64,000 nucleotides of DNA from Salinispirillum sp049115955. Its GTDB lineage: Bacteria > Pseudomonadota > Gammaproteobacteria > Pseudomonadales > Natronospirillaceae. The notes beneath the pieces were generated by a model. The model did not search any database. It was not told where the DNA came from and worked only from the letters and a program-made list of their open reading frames with translations. This document shows positions 25,035-34,033 of the stretch, piece by piece (position 1 is the stretch's first letter; every line of letters begins with the position of its first letter). The translations under genes and the position numbers were made by a program. Location of the stretch: positions 1 to 64,000 of the forward strand of contig JAGDZJ010000012.1 in the NCBI GenBank assembly GCA_049115955.1, written 5' to 3'.

Positions 25035-26726
25035 TCACCAGTCTCTGAGCTGCTGCGCGTCTTTGATGCGTTCACGCTGAAGGCACATAGCATCAAAAAC
25101 GTCAGAGAAGTTTGATTTTGGGGAGCCTAATTGCGGAAGGGAAAAATTTGCTTGAGTAAAAAACTCGGCGTAGTGTTCATGCCAACCTTGTTTCCACCAA
25201 TGCAAAATGAGCTCACGGGATTCGTTGAGTCGTTGCAGGGTTGGTAGTTTATCGGATTTTTGTGTATTGACCCGTGACAAGGTTGGAAGCAAATTCCAAA
25301 GATCATTGTTTGGCCAGCGGGAAAAAGGAAACGCATGATCGACTGCAAAGTTGTGCGAGGCAATTTGCTTCCCAGTCCAACAACACATCACGTTATCTGA
25401 GGTTAGTAGTTGTTCAACGCGCACCCTTATGCGAGATGTTGTTCTGTCGGGATTGTCCCAATTTAGGGCGTTTAAATAATCCACCTTTGTGAAATCTCTT
25501 TCCCTATTGAGGCGATAACTGGACATGAGTGTGACCCATTCATTTATGAGAGTAGGTTCGATCCACACACTGAAACGTGTCAAAGAATCCCAGATATGAA
25601 CGGGTACATAGAAACTACCTATTGATGCCAAAAAGTCAGAATCCAAAACCAAGCTTACCGTGGGTTTTTGGGTACGTCTCAGCTCTACATCGAAAACAGA
25701 TCTTTCTGTACCAGGAAGAGTAATGTATTTTGCCGGCATGTTTTTGATGGTATTGGCGATGTCTTTTATTGTTTGGTAAACCGACTCAGCCATAGGGCTT
25801 TGGTAGGTGGCGCCAATAAAAAAGTCACTGCTTTGATAGCTCTGTAACTCCTGCCAACCGCTTAGTTTTATGAAACCAAGTCCTTTATTGTTATCACTGT
25901 TTTGCTGCATGGAAAACTGGTCAATCAAGGGCTTAAACAGTTTCATCCAATAAAGAGCGACTAATCCCATCGGTAACACAACATAATCATCGGTATAGTC
26001 TATTACTGCACCGGGATGGCCCTCCGCAATTCGCAGAAGAGTTCGAAGCAGTGCCACCTTATAGGTAGATGACTTACTGTCATTCATTACGATGTTGCGA
26101 ATGAGCGGAAAAGCACCGGTGCCATCATCAGGCAATTCAAGTACCACTGTTTCCCAACTCACGTTTGACCGACCTAGGCCATCTTCCTCTTTATTTGGCG
26201 ACAACAACTTACAGGTTAAGCCGAATTTGCTAGCAAGCCCGGCTAGCTCAGACGCCGAAACTGGGTGCATAGTTCGGCCATCGTCAAATTCACCATGTCG
26301 CAATGAAATAACGAGTTTCCCATTTGGTTTTAGCAGATTGCTTAATTTTCGTAAGCTTCTTTCGCGGGACGACTTGGCAATATGCATCCATACTGCACTG
26401 AGCAGGATGAGATCGAATTTCATTTGTAAGGTAAACACATGGCTAAGCTCGGGCAGCTTATCATCGAGCCACTGTATAGAGGGATCAGTGCCGGCTTGCA
26501 GTGCTTTCTCACGCATTCCATCTGCAGGCTCGACGGCAATAACACTTAGTCCTTTAGCAGCTAAATAGCGCGCATCACGACCCGATCCTGCACCAATATC
26601 CAAAACCAATCCCGTTTTTGGAATTTCATTCAGCCAAGACTTGTGAACTTCCTCAAAATGCACATTTTCGTATTGATCGCACAGGGCTTGTGCGTTTTCA
26701 GAGTAAAACGAAATGTTATCCTGCAT
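25035..26726 (-). CDS. Class I methyltransferase fused to an HNH endonuclease
   Basis: 563 residues. The N-terminal SAM-dependent methyltransferase has motif I GLVLDIGAGSGRDARYLAAK at about 38-57 and motif IV-like FDLILLSAVWMHI, ending near 200. The middle (about 205-430) is an unassigned alpha/beta region with TYKVALLRTLLRIAEG and VDYTDDYVVLPMG. The C-terminal HNH-type nuclease (about 446-495) reads VMCCWTGKQI then FAVDHAFPFSRWPNNDLWNL-LPTLSRVNTQKSDKLP: CxxTG, DH and N form the expected metal centre. Known: restriction-like proteins with methylase and nuclease in one chain exist, but the methylase here is the small-molecule type (motif I followed by an extended linker), not the DNA NPPY type. 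Inferred: a solitary defence or modification gene, alone in an AT-rich block between manA and dgkA. Confidence 0.75.
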   Translation of the reverse strand: MQDNISFYSENAQALCDQYENVHFEEVHKSWLNEIPKTGLVLDIGAGSGRDARYLAAKGLSVIAVEPADGMREKALQAGTDPSIQWLDDKLPELSHVFTLQMKFDLILLSAVWMHIAKSSRERSLRKLSNLLKPNGKLVISLRHGEFDDGRTMHPVSASELAGLASKFGLTCKLLSPNKEEDGLGRSNVSWETVVLELPDDGTGAFPLIRNIVMNDSKSSTYKVALLRTLLRIAEGHPGAVIDYTDDYVVLPMGLVALYWMKLFKPLIDQFSMQQNSDNNKGLGFIKLSGWQELQSYQSSDFFIGATYQSPMAESVYQTIKDIANTIKNMPAKYITLPGTERSVFDVELRRTQKPTVSLVLDSDFLASIGSFYVPVHIWDSLTRFSVWIEPTLINEWVTLMSSYRLNRERDFTKVDYLNALNWDNPDRTTSRIRVRVEQLLTSDNVMCCWTGKQIASHNFAVDHAFPFSRWPNNDLWNLLPTLSRVNTQKSDKLPTLQRLNESRELILHWWKQGWHEHYAEFFTQANFSLPQLGSPKSNFSDVFDAMCLQRERIKDAQQLRDW

Positions 26727-26889
26727 TGAAGAGCCATTCAGAATTCAGTTGTTTTGACGACGTTACGTCAGGCTCAATGACTTGGCAATGGTTAGGCTCC
26801 TTAAACCCATATTTCAGCACTCGGTTGAGTTGACGAGTATCTACTGAGCCAACTCTCAAAGACGTCGCAGTTCGCACCAACAGCGGCAT
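26716..26889 (-). CDS. Candidate 57-residue ORF upstream of and overlapping the MTase-HNH gene
   Basis: A frame beginning MPLLVRTATSLRVGSVDTRQ and ending SEWLFNAG, whose TAA lies inside the first codons of the methyltransferase-HNH gene (11-base overlap), a layout typical of coupled translation. Composition looks protein-like (basic first half, mixed second half) and no stop interrupts it, but there is no good ribosome site and I recognise no family. It could be a small partner of the nuclease fusion or the end of an older deleted gene. Rightward (26890-27091) nothing else is seen before dgkA. Confidence 0.3.
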   Translation of the reverse strand: MPLLVRTATSLRVGSVDTRQLNRVLKYGFKEPNHCQVIEPDVTSSKQLNSEWLFNAG

Positions 26890-27091
26890 GTGGTTAGGGA
26901 AATATGGAGCGGGGTGCGTCGCGTTACGACTTACCTTGTGCTGCCTTCCAATTGCAATAGTGGCCTCGTCTAGTTGTCAGGTTCAGAAGCTTACCAATCA
27001 TTTTTTTCATCTTACATGGCGTTTATGGCGGGGGGTTTCAAAGCTTTCGTAACCTCAGTGTCTTACGCATTGGCGGTAGTGAATAAGGTTT
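26890..27091. other. Non-coding gap between the MTase-HNH block and dgkA
   Basis: Intermediate base composition with short T tracts. I found no convincing promoter, terminator, tRNA end or direct repeat that would mark an insertion site. The sequence next to dgkA (GGTTTTCAAAACC at 27089-27101) is a perfect short dyad overlapping the end of dgkA and might serve as its transcription stop. Confidence 0.35.
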
Positions 27092-27475
27092 TCAAAACCG
27101 CTCTAAAATCTGCGTTTCCCACACCACCACACCCCACGTCAGCGCCATCAACGTCAGGCTGGTGAATACGGCGGCAGAGCCCATGTCTTTGGCGCGTCCT
27201 GCCAGTTCGTGCCATTCCGGGCTGGCGTGGTCTACCACGGCTTCAATGGCTGAATTCAGCAGCTCTACGATCAACACGATAAGACCTGTACCGACCAGCA
27301 ATAACCATTGCAACAGGGTGTCCGCCAGAAAGGCCGCCGCCAGTACCGCGCAAGCCACCAACAACAGTTCTTGCCGGAAGGCGGCTTCGTTGCGGTACGC
27401 GGCGCGGAAACCGTGCATGGAATAGCGTGTGGCGTTGATGATGCGTTGCAGGCCAGTAGTGCCAGGCTTGACCAT
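27092..27475 (-). CDS. dgkA: Diacylglycerol kinase, integral membrane type
   Basis: Phosphorylates diacylglycerol at the inner membrane, recycling lipid left from osmoregulated glucan and lipopolysaccharide synthesis. 127 residues from the ATG at 27475 (MVKPGTTGLQRIINATRYS), with AGGAT in front; a longer frame to 27814 reads through the divergent promoter and is not needed. NEAAFRQELLL, VELLNSAIEAVVDHASPEWH and AKDMGSAAVF are the DgkA active-site motifs (E..N..E, D..K..GSA). Three transmembrane segments are evident. Transcribed away from the exported nuclease-fold gene at 27548. Confidence 0.95.
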   Translation of the reverse strand: MVKPGTTGLQRIINATRYSMHGFRAAYRNEAAFRQELLLVACAVLAAAFLADTLLQWLLLVGTGLIVLIVELLNSAIEAVVDHASPEWHELAGRAKDMGSAAVFTSLTLMALTWGVVVWETQILERF

Positions 27476-27547
27476 GGGGTATCCTCGTTGGGCGTTTTTT
27501 GTATGCAGTAAACCGCACTTGTGTGACAAATAAAAGGTTGGAGATGC

Positions 27548-28387
27548 ATGCGTTATTCTGCGTTCGGTACAGCGGTTGCCCTTAGTCTGATGCTCGCCAC
27601 CGTTTTGGCCGCCGAGCCCATTCGTATTGCTACCTTTAATGTGCATTACATTTCGCCCCAGCAAACGAAGATGGTGTGGTCGGAGCGTCGCGGTGCTGTG
27701 GTTGCTGCCTTGCGTGACATGAACGCGGATGTGGTGGCCTTTCAAGAAATGGAAACCTTCATAGGCGGTAGTGGGAATCCGGAAAATCAGCAGTTGGAAT
27801 GGGTACTGCAGCACTTTCCTGAATACCGTGCTGCGGCGGTAGGGAACCCGCGTGAATACCCGTCTACACAGCCGATTATCTATCGGGCCGATCGTTTTAC
27901 GCCTCTAGAACAAGGGTATTTCTTTTATTCATCGACCCCCGACGTTATTTATACTCGGCAGTGGAACGGTGGGCACGCGTATTTCAGCAGTTGGGTTAAG
28001 TTTCAGGACCTGGTGCATGAACGGCAGTTTTATGTGTTGAATGTGCACAATGACTACAGCAGCCGCAGCAATCGGCTAAAAACCACCGACTTGATCATTC
28101 AGCGCATGCGGCCGTGGTTGGCGAGTGACACGCCCATTGTGGTGTTGGGAGATTTTAATGCCCCCGGTTGGTTTGCTGAGGTGGATGCCATTCGTGACCT
28201 TGGGTTTACCCTCGCACCCAGTGCCGGTAGTACGTTTCATTTCAACCGAGGCTGGCACCTGTTTCCGGCCATTGACCATCTCTTATTTAAAGGATTTCAG
28301 CAGCAGGGCGATACTGAACGCTTGAACCGCCAGTATGAGGGTGTCTGGCCTTCTGACCATCATCCGATATACATCGATATACATTAA
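27548..28387 (+). CDS. Exported endonuclease/exonuclease/phosphatase-family protein
   Basis: 279 residues. A signal peptide (MRYSAFGTAVALSLMLATVL-AAE) is followed by the exonuclease III / sphingomyelinase fold: RIATFNVHYI, VVAFQEME (metal Glu), FYVLNVHNDYS, IVVLGDFNAPGW (catalytic D and N) and PSDHHPIYIDI at the C-terminus (DH pair). Substrate may be DNA, RNA, a phospholipid or a phosphoester; the fold alone does not say. GGAG precedes the ATG. It could supply phosphate from extracellular nucleic acid. The next gene on this strand begins 290 bases on. Confidence 0.88.
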   Translation: MRYSAFGTAVALSLMLATVLAAEPIRIATFNVHYISPQQTKMVWSERRGAVVAALRDMNADVVAFQEMETFIGGSGNPENQQLEWVLQHFPEYRAAAVGNPREYPSTQPIIYRADRFTPLEQGYFFYSSTPDVIYTRQWNGGHAYFSSWVKFQDLVHERQFYVLNVHNDYSSRSNRLKTTDLIIQRMRPWLASDTPIVVLGDFNAPGWFAEVDAIRDLGFTLAPSAGSTFHFNRGWHLFPAIDHLLFKGFQQQGDTERLNRQYEGVWPSDHHPIYIDIH

Positions 28388-28677
28388 TTAGGTCTTTGCT
28401 GGTGGCTTGTTGGCGATGGCTGCGTGCTTACCGCCTTTAGCCGGTAGTGGCATTGCCTAAATAGGGCGTAAGCAGTCATCGTCTACGCCCTCCTAGGCGT
28501 AGACGGACTGCCATTGTTCTGCCCACCAAAACCAACCCTTTCTCCTGCTTTTGCCCCCTCTCTACGCCGTGTGAGTGTTTTTCAACCGTGTAGGCAGTTC
28601 TAACTGAAAATTCGCTATTGGCTGCGTTTTAATGGTTTTGTCAAAAAATTAAAACAATAACGAAGCCGGGTACTCAC
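28388..28677. promoter_or_regulatory. Intergenic leader before the amylopullulanase gene
   Basis: 290 bases without coding frames. At 28480-28505 CGTCTACGCC and GGCGTAGACG pair perfectly around a 6-base loop, probably ending the preceding transcript (no T run). Further right the sequence becomes AT-rich (TTTTAATGGTTTTGTC and AAAAAATTAAAAC near 28628-28655), the likely promoter of the starch gene. No clear LacI- or MalT-type operator was recognised. The ATG at 28678 has only a weak ribosome site. Confidence 0.5.
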
Positions 28678-31600
28678 ATGTTACTAAACCATCTGTTCGC
28701 CAGCCTAGGCTGGGTGAAGTCTATTCTATTTTTCCTCACCATGGTGTTGGCTGCCTTTAATCCAGGTTCCAGCGGTGCGAACAGCCCCGACGACGCCTCA
28801 ACGCCTGATGCGATAGAGGATACAGACACCAGTACCCCTGATGTGGGAAATAACGATCCTGAACAAAGCATCGTGGTGCCGTCGGACGGGACGATCGAAC
28901 CCGTTTCGGGTGCCATCGTCTATGCCCGCAAGCCTGTCGGTTGGCAGCAACTGAACATGCATGTGTTTGATGCCAGTCCCACAGCGGTGTTTGACGATAC
29001 GGCGTGGCCCGGTTTGCTGTTGCACGAAATCGCTGACGGTTGGTACAGCGCCGTATTGCCGGATGTTGATAGTGCCGGACTGGTGTTCAGTGACAACGGT
29101 TTAGAATCCCGCAAGTCTCCAGATCTGAGTGTTGTTGGTTCGGCCTGTTTTGGTGTGACTTGGCAGAACGACTGCAGCGTCGGAACCAGTACCGCGCCGG
29201 AGACCGCCGCCATGCATTGGCTGAATGCCGAGACGTTGCTCTGGCAGGGGGGACTGGACGGTAATTGGAGTGTGCGGCTGTACCATTCTCCGGCCGCCGA
29301 TTTGGTAGTCACCAGTTCTGGCGTATTCGGCACGGGCGGCTATTTCGAGTTGCAGCCCAGCAGTGTCAGCGGTGATGTGAGTGACCGCTTCCGCAGTCTG
29401 TCGGGTGATGCCTTTGCGTTAGATGCCAGCTTGTCGGATGACGTGCGCAAAGCGCTGTTGAAGCAGCAACTGGTCGTCGTCGCCTATGACACGCAGGGCG
29501 CCATGCGCCAAGCCACACAAGTGCAAATTCCTGGCGTGTTGGATGATCTCTACGCTACGGGCGCGGGCAGTGCGATGGACGTTGATTTGGGCGTGCAGTT
29601 TGTAGGTTCCGACGTGACGTTCCGCGTGTGGGCGCCGACCGCCTTGACGGTAGATTTGAAGTTGTACGATGCCAACAAAGCGCTGCTCGATAGCATTGAA
29701 CTGACCGAAAACATGGCGACCGGCGTGTGGTCTGCCACGGCATTCCGTCCCGATGTGGACCGGCAGTTCTTCCGCTATGAAATCACTGTATTTCACCCTG
29801 ATACATTGGCGTTTGAAACCTATGAAGTAACCGACCCCTATGCGCTGAGCTTGTCTACCGACAGCCGTTACAGCCAGGTGGTTGACTTGCAAGACGCTGA
29901 TCTGAAACCCGCCCAATGGGATACCCTGAGTCGTCCGATCATGCAGGACCCCACAGATCTCATCATTTATGAAGCGCATGTACGTGATTTCAGTGCGCGG
30001 GATACCTCAACCCCAGAGCTGTATCGCGGTACCTATAAGGCCTTCACCTTGGCCAACACAGCGCCCATGCAGCATTTGCAAACCTTGGCGGACGCCGGTT
30101 TGAACATGATTCACCTGCTGCCGGTGAACGACCTCGGTTCGATGATTGAAGACCCTGCGTTGCAAGTAGACTTGAACCATACGGTGGCAGACCTCTGTGC
30201 GCAGCGCCCAGCGTCGTTTGTCTGCGCTGAATTCTCATCCAGCCAGACCTTACTCAGCGTCTTTGAAAGCTTTGACCCCACCACCGACCGCGCGCAAGCC
30301 TTGGTGGAGGATATGCGTGCGCTGGACAGCTTTAACTGGGGTTACGATCCGTACCACTTTTTCTCCCCCGAAGGCAGCTACGCCAGTAATCCAGAAGGCA
30401 TAACGCGCATTCGTGAGTTGCGTGAACTGATTGCCAGCATGCACGACATGGGGTTACTGGTGGCGCTGGATGTGGTGTACAACCACACGTTTCAGGCCGG
30501 TGTGGATGAAAAGTCGGTGCTCGACAAAGTGGTGCCCGGTTATTACCACCGTCGCAATGAAGTCACCGGTGCCATAGAAGACACCACGTGCTGCCCGAAC
30601 ACTGCTACCGAATGGCGCATGATGGAAAAGCTCATGGTGGACTCCCTGGTCAGTTGGGCGGAGCACTATCGGTTTGATGCGTTCCGCTTTGACCTAATGG
30701 GCCACATTCCGCGTGACGCCTTGTTACGCGCCCGCGACGCCGTGCAAGCGGTGCACCCCACCAACTATTTCTATGGCGAAGGTTGGAATTTTGGTGAGGT
30801 GGCGAACGACCGGCGCTTTGACCAAGCGAGCCAGCTCAACATGGCGGGCACGCACGTTGGTACTTTCTCTGACCGCCTGCGCGAAGCCGTGCGAGCCGGT
30901 GATTTGTTCACCGGAGGCGGGGCGTTGCATCAACAAGATGTGACGCGCATAGGATTGGTCGGCAATGTGGGCAGTTACGAATTCCGCACCGCCTCGGACA
31001 CCGTTGAACGGACCTACGACTACATCTGGAGCGGCCAGCCAGCGGGCTACAGCACGGACCCCGCCGACACCGTGAACTACGTGTCGAAACACGACAACGA
31101 AACCCTGTGGGATATTTTACAAGACAATTTGCCTTCGGGCATGAACACCCAAGAGCGTGTGCAAGCGCATCAGGTGGCGTTGTCTTACCCCATGCTGGGG
31201 CAAGGTATTCCGTTCATTCACATGGGTTCTGAACTGCTGCGTTCGAAGTCGATGGACCGCGACAGCTACGACAGCGGCGACTGGTTCAACTACGTCGATT
31301 TCACGCGGCAAACCAACAACTGGAACGTCGGCTTGCCGGTGCGCGAAAAGAACGAAGCGCGCTATGAGCGCATTGCGCAGATCATTCAAAACCCGGCATC
31401 CCAGCCGCAACCGCAGCACATTGATGCAACCTACGAGTACTTCCTTGATCTGATGCGCATACGGGCCAGCAGCAAGCTGTTCCGTTTGTCCAGCGCCGAG
31501 GATGTGCGGGGCCGCGTACGCTTCCACAATACCGGTAGCGACCAGATTCAAGGCTTGATCGTCAAGAGCATCAACGATGGCCTAGGTCTAACGGACATCG

Positions 31601-33930
31601 ACCCAGACCACGATGCCGTGGTGGTGCTGTTCAACGCCAGTGGCAGTGCGCAAAGCTACAGTGTGGCGGAAGCGGTAGGCCAAGGTTTCACGCTGCATCC
31701 TGCGCATAGCACCAGTTCAACGGCGTTCAATGCGGGCTTCGACAGCGCCAACGGTACCTTCACCGTTCCGGCGCGCACCACGGTGGTGTTTATGTTGCCC
31801 CAAGGGGCTGAGCAAGGCATCGGCTTGGGTGAGGCGGCGCCACACAGTTTGTTCCTGCTGGGTGAAATGAACGGTTGGACGCATGGCACGGCGATGAGCT
31901 ACAGCGGCAACGATACCTATACGCGCTTGATCGACCTCAATGCCGGTACCTATGCCTTTAAGATTGCTGATGCCGACTGGGGTACGCAAACCAACAGTGC
32001 GAATTTCAGTGACGGTGGTGGCTCTGTGGCGGTGATGTCTGCCGGTGGCAGTGATGGCAACTTGCAGATCACCGTGGCGGAAAGCGGAGAATACCGTCTT
32101 ACTTTGAATCGCAGTAACCCGGGCAATCAGATCGTCACGGTAACCTTGGTGGCGCTGGCGGACGACGATGATGACGATGGTCAAACGCCCGGCGACGGCA
32201 ATGACCCCGTCGAAAGCCTGGTGGTGTACTTTGAAAAACCAACCAACTGGGACGCGGCGTATGTGCATTTTTGGAACGCCACCCCCGCCGGCAGTGTGAC
32301 CAACTCCTCATGGCCCGGTGTGGCCATGACCAGCGTGGGTGACGGTTGGTATCGTTATGCCTTTGACGGCGTCAGCAGCATCAATGTGGTGTTCAATGAT
32401 AACGGCGGGGCACAAACGAGTAACTTAACGCGCGCGGAAAACGGCTGCTATCAGGGCGGCGTCTGGCAGCGCAACTGCGACCCCATGAGCGCCGAAGAGC
32501 GCGACGATGGCGTGGTGATCATTGACCCGGAGGAGCCCGTGTTACCCGAGAATAAGGTTGCCTTTGTGCATCTGTTCGAGTGGAGCTGGCCGGACATCGC
32601 GCAGGAATGTGAGCTGCATCTGAGCGACAAGGGCTTCACCGCTGTGCAGGTGTCGCCCCCGCAAGAGCACATTGTCGGTAATACCTGGTGGACGCGCTAT
32701 CAGCCCGTCAGTTATCAGCTGAATTCGCGCAGCGGTGACCGGGTGCAGTTCATCGACATGGTGCAGCGCTGCAACGCCGTGGGTGTAGAGATCTACGCTG
32801 ATTTGGTGATCAACCACACCGCTGATATCGATACGTGGAACCCTACCGCAGGTAATGGTGTGGGCGCGGGTGGTCCGGTAGGCAGCGGTGGTACAGAGTG
32901 GAGCCGGATGAATCACCCAGGCCTGTACGATGTCGGTGATTACCACCCGGAATGCGTGATCAGCAATTATCAGAACCGGACAGAGGTGCAAGAGTGCCAA
33001 TTGTCCGAACTGCCTGACCTGAACACCAGCAATGAATACGTACAACAAACCCTTGCTGCCTACATACAAGACTTGGTCGATATCGGCGTAACGGGGTTCC
33101 GTATTGACGCGGCCAAGCACATGGCCGCAGACGACATCGCGGGCATTCTTAACCGCGTGACCGGCGATCCGTATTTCTTTTCAGAAATCATCGACCTCGG
33201 TAATGAGCCGATTCGCTCCAGTGAGTATCTCGGTTTAGGCATGGTGGAAGAATTCATCTACAGCCGTGAAATCTCGCGCGTGTTCAAAACAGGCAGTCTG
33301 GCTTGGTTGGCGAATTTCGGGCAGGTGTGGGGTGAATTCCAACACGCCGGTTCGGACGTGGTGGTGTTTACCGACAACCACGACAACCAGCGTGGTCATG
33401 GTGCCGGGGGCAATATCCTGACCCATCAAGAAGCTACGGCCGGTCTGTACGACCTCGCCAATGTGTACATGCTGGCGTGGCCTTACGGCTATCCGCGCAT
33501 CATGTCCAGCTATCGCTTCAGCAATACCGAAATGGGCCCGCCTGCGGCCTCGGTGCACGGCGACCAAGCTGTGAACTGCTTTGGCGACGACTGGGTGTGC
33601 GAACACCGCTGGCGTCCCATTGCCAACATGGTGGCGTTTCGCGCCATTGCCGAGTCTAGCCCGGTGGTGAACTGGTGGGACAACGGCGCGAATCAAATCG
33701 CCTTCGCGCGTGACGGGGCTGGTTTTGTTGCCATTAATCGCGAGACCGACGGCGTGATGAGCGTCAACCTGCCGACGACGTTACCTACCGGTGAGTACTG
33801 CAACGTGTTGGCCGCCGAGCCGGATGACTGCGCAGGCCAAACCCTGAGTGTGAATGCCGACGGCGAGTTGCTTGTCACTCTGGCACCGCTGGAAGCATTG
33901 GCTATTCATGTCGGAGCGAGGATGGACTAG
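28678..33930 (+). CDS. Secreted amylopullulanase: GH13 pullulanase plus GH13 alpha-amylase in one chain
   Basis: 1750 residues, exported (hydrophobic N-terminus MLLNHLFASLGWVKSILFFL). Order: Asp/Thr-rich linker; CBM26-like starch-binding module (about 80-165); pullulanase N-domain; CBM48 (about 302-395); pullulanase GH13 barrel with YNHTF (602-), FRFDLMGH (nucleophile D672), YFYGEGWNFG (acid/base E701) and KHDNE (D806); C-sheet; a second carbohydrate-module-like domain PHSLFLLGEMNGW (about 1055-1155); an Asp-rich linker; a second CBM26-like module (about 1180-1265); then an alpha-amylase GH13 barrel starting VAFVHLFEWSWPDIA (about 1292) with GFRIDAAKH (D1477), FSEII (E1503) and FTDNHDN (D1569). 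Both catalytic triads are intact, so one protein should cut alpha-1,6 and alpha-1,4 bonds. Heads a starch locus with the two genes that follow. Confidence 0.92.
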   Translation: MLLNHLFASLGWVKSILFFLTMVLAAFNPGSSGANSPDDASTPDAIEDTDTSTPDVGNNDPEQSIVVPSDGTIEPVSGAIVYARKPVGWQQLNMHVFDASPTAVFDDTAWPGLLLHEIADGWYSAVLPDVDSAGLVFSDNGLESRKSPDLSVVGSACFGVTWQNDCSVGTSTAPETAAMHWLNAETLLWQGGLDGNWSVRLYHSPAADLVVTSSGVFGTGGYFELQPSSVSGDVSDRFRSLSGDAFALDASLSDDVRKALLKQQLVVVAYDTQGAMRQATQVQIPGVLDDLYATGAGSAMDVDLGVQFVGSDVTFRVWAPTALTVDLKLYDANKALLDSIELTENMATGVWSATAFRPDVDRQFFRYEITVFHPDTLAFETYEVTDPYALSLSTDSRYSQVVDLQDADLKPAQWDTLSRPIMQDPTDLIIYEAHVRDFSARDTSTPELYRGTYKAFTLANTAPMQHLQTLADAGLNMIHLLPVNDLGSMIEDPALQVDLNHTVADLCAQRPASFVCAEFSSSQTLLSVFESFDPTTDRAQALVEDMRALDSFNWGYDPYHFFSPEGSYASNPEGITRIRELRELIASMHDMGLLVALDVVYNHTFQAGVDEKSVLDKVVPGYYHRRNEVTGAIEDTTCCPNTATEWRMMEKLMVDSLVSWAEHYRFDAFRFDLMGHIPRDALLRARDAVQAVHPTNYFYGEGWNFGEVANDRRFDQASQLNMAGTHVGTFSDRLREAVRAGDLFTGGGALHQQDVTRIGLVGNVGSYEFRTASDTVERTYDYIWSGQPAGYSTDPADTVNYVSKHDNETLWDILQDNLPSGMNTQERVQAHQVALSYPMLGQGIPFIHMGSELLRSKSMDRDSYDSGDWFNYVDFTRQTNNWNVGLPVREKNEARYERIAQIIQNPASQPQPQHIDATYEYFLDLMRIRASSKLFRLSSAEDVRGRVRFHNTGSDQIQGLIVKSINDGLGLTDIDPDHDAVVVLFNASGSAQSYSVAEAVGQGFTLHPAHSTSSTAFNAGFDSANGTFTVPARTTVVFMLPQGAEQGIGLGEAAPHSLFLLGEMNGWTHGTAMSYSGNDTYTRLIDLNAGTYAFKIADADWGTQTNSANFSDGGGSVAVMSAGGSDGNLQITVAESGEYRLTLNRSNPGNQIVTVTLVALADDDDDDGQTPGDGNDPVESLVVYFEKPTNWDAAYVHFWNATPAGSVTNSSWPGVAMTSVGDGWYRYAFDGVSSINVVFNDNGGAQTSNLTRAENGCYQGGVWQRNCDPMSAEERDDGVVIIDPEEPVLPENKVAFVHLFEWSWPDIAQECELHLSDKGFTAVQVSPPQEHIVGNTWWTRYQPVSYQLNSRSGDRVQFIDMVQRCNAVGVEIYADLVINHTADIDTWNPTAGNGVGAGGPVGSGGTEWSRMNHPGLYDVGDYHPECVISNYQNRTEVQECQLSELPDLNTSNEYVQQTLAAYIQDLVDIGVTGFRIDAAKHMAADDIAGILNRVTGDPYFFSEIIDLGNEPIRSSEYLGLGMVEEFIYSREISRVFKTGSLAWLANFGQVWGEFQHAGSDVVVFTDNHDNQRGHGAGGNILTHQEATAGLYDLANVYMLAWPYGYPRIMSSYRFSNTEMGPPAASVHGDQAVNCFGDDWVCEHRWRPIANMVAFRAIAESSPVVNWWDNGANQIAFARDGAGFVAINRETDGVMSVNLPTTLPTGEYCNVLAAEPDDCAGQTLSVNADGELLVTLAPLEALAIHVGARMD

Positions 33931-34033
33931 CGCCACGCTTCCATGACTTAGTAAAACGGCACAGGGCAGTGCCCCTTGATACCCGCCCGGCTGAGACGTC
34001 GGACCCAACAACCATAATCAATGGGTACTTCCT

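Noticed and set aside
26727..27091. Integron attC site or tRNA remnant beside the MTase-HNH block
   Set aside because: A TAAC near the left and a dyad near the right were seen, but no matched inverse core (GTTRRRY) or cloverleaf could be built.
27476..27814. N-terminal extension of diacylglycerol kinase to 27814
   Set aside because: The extension would run through the divergent promoter and the exported nuclease-fold gene, adds a soluble 113 residues not found in DgkA, and the internal ATG has a ribosome site.
33955..34020. TPP-riboswitch-like CTGAGA element before the tetraheme lipoprotein
   Set aside because: Only the CTGAGA and CCCCTTGA words are reminiscent; the conserved TPP core (ACCTGAT and helices) is not present and the gene has no thiamine link.
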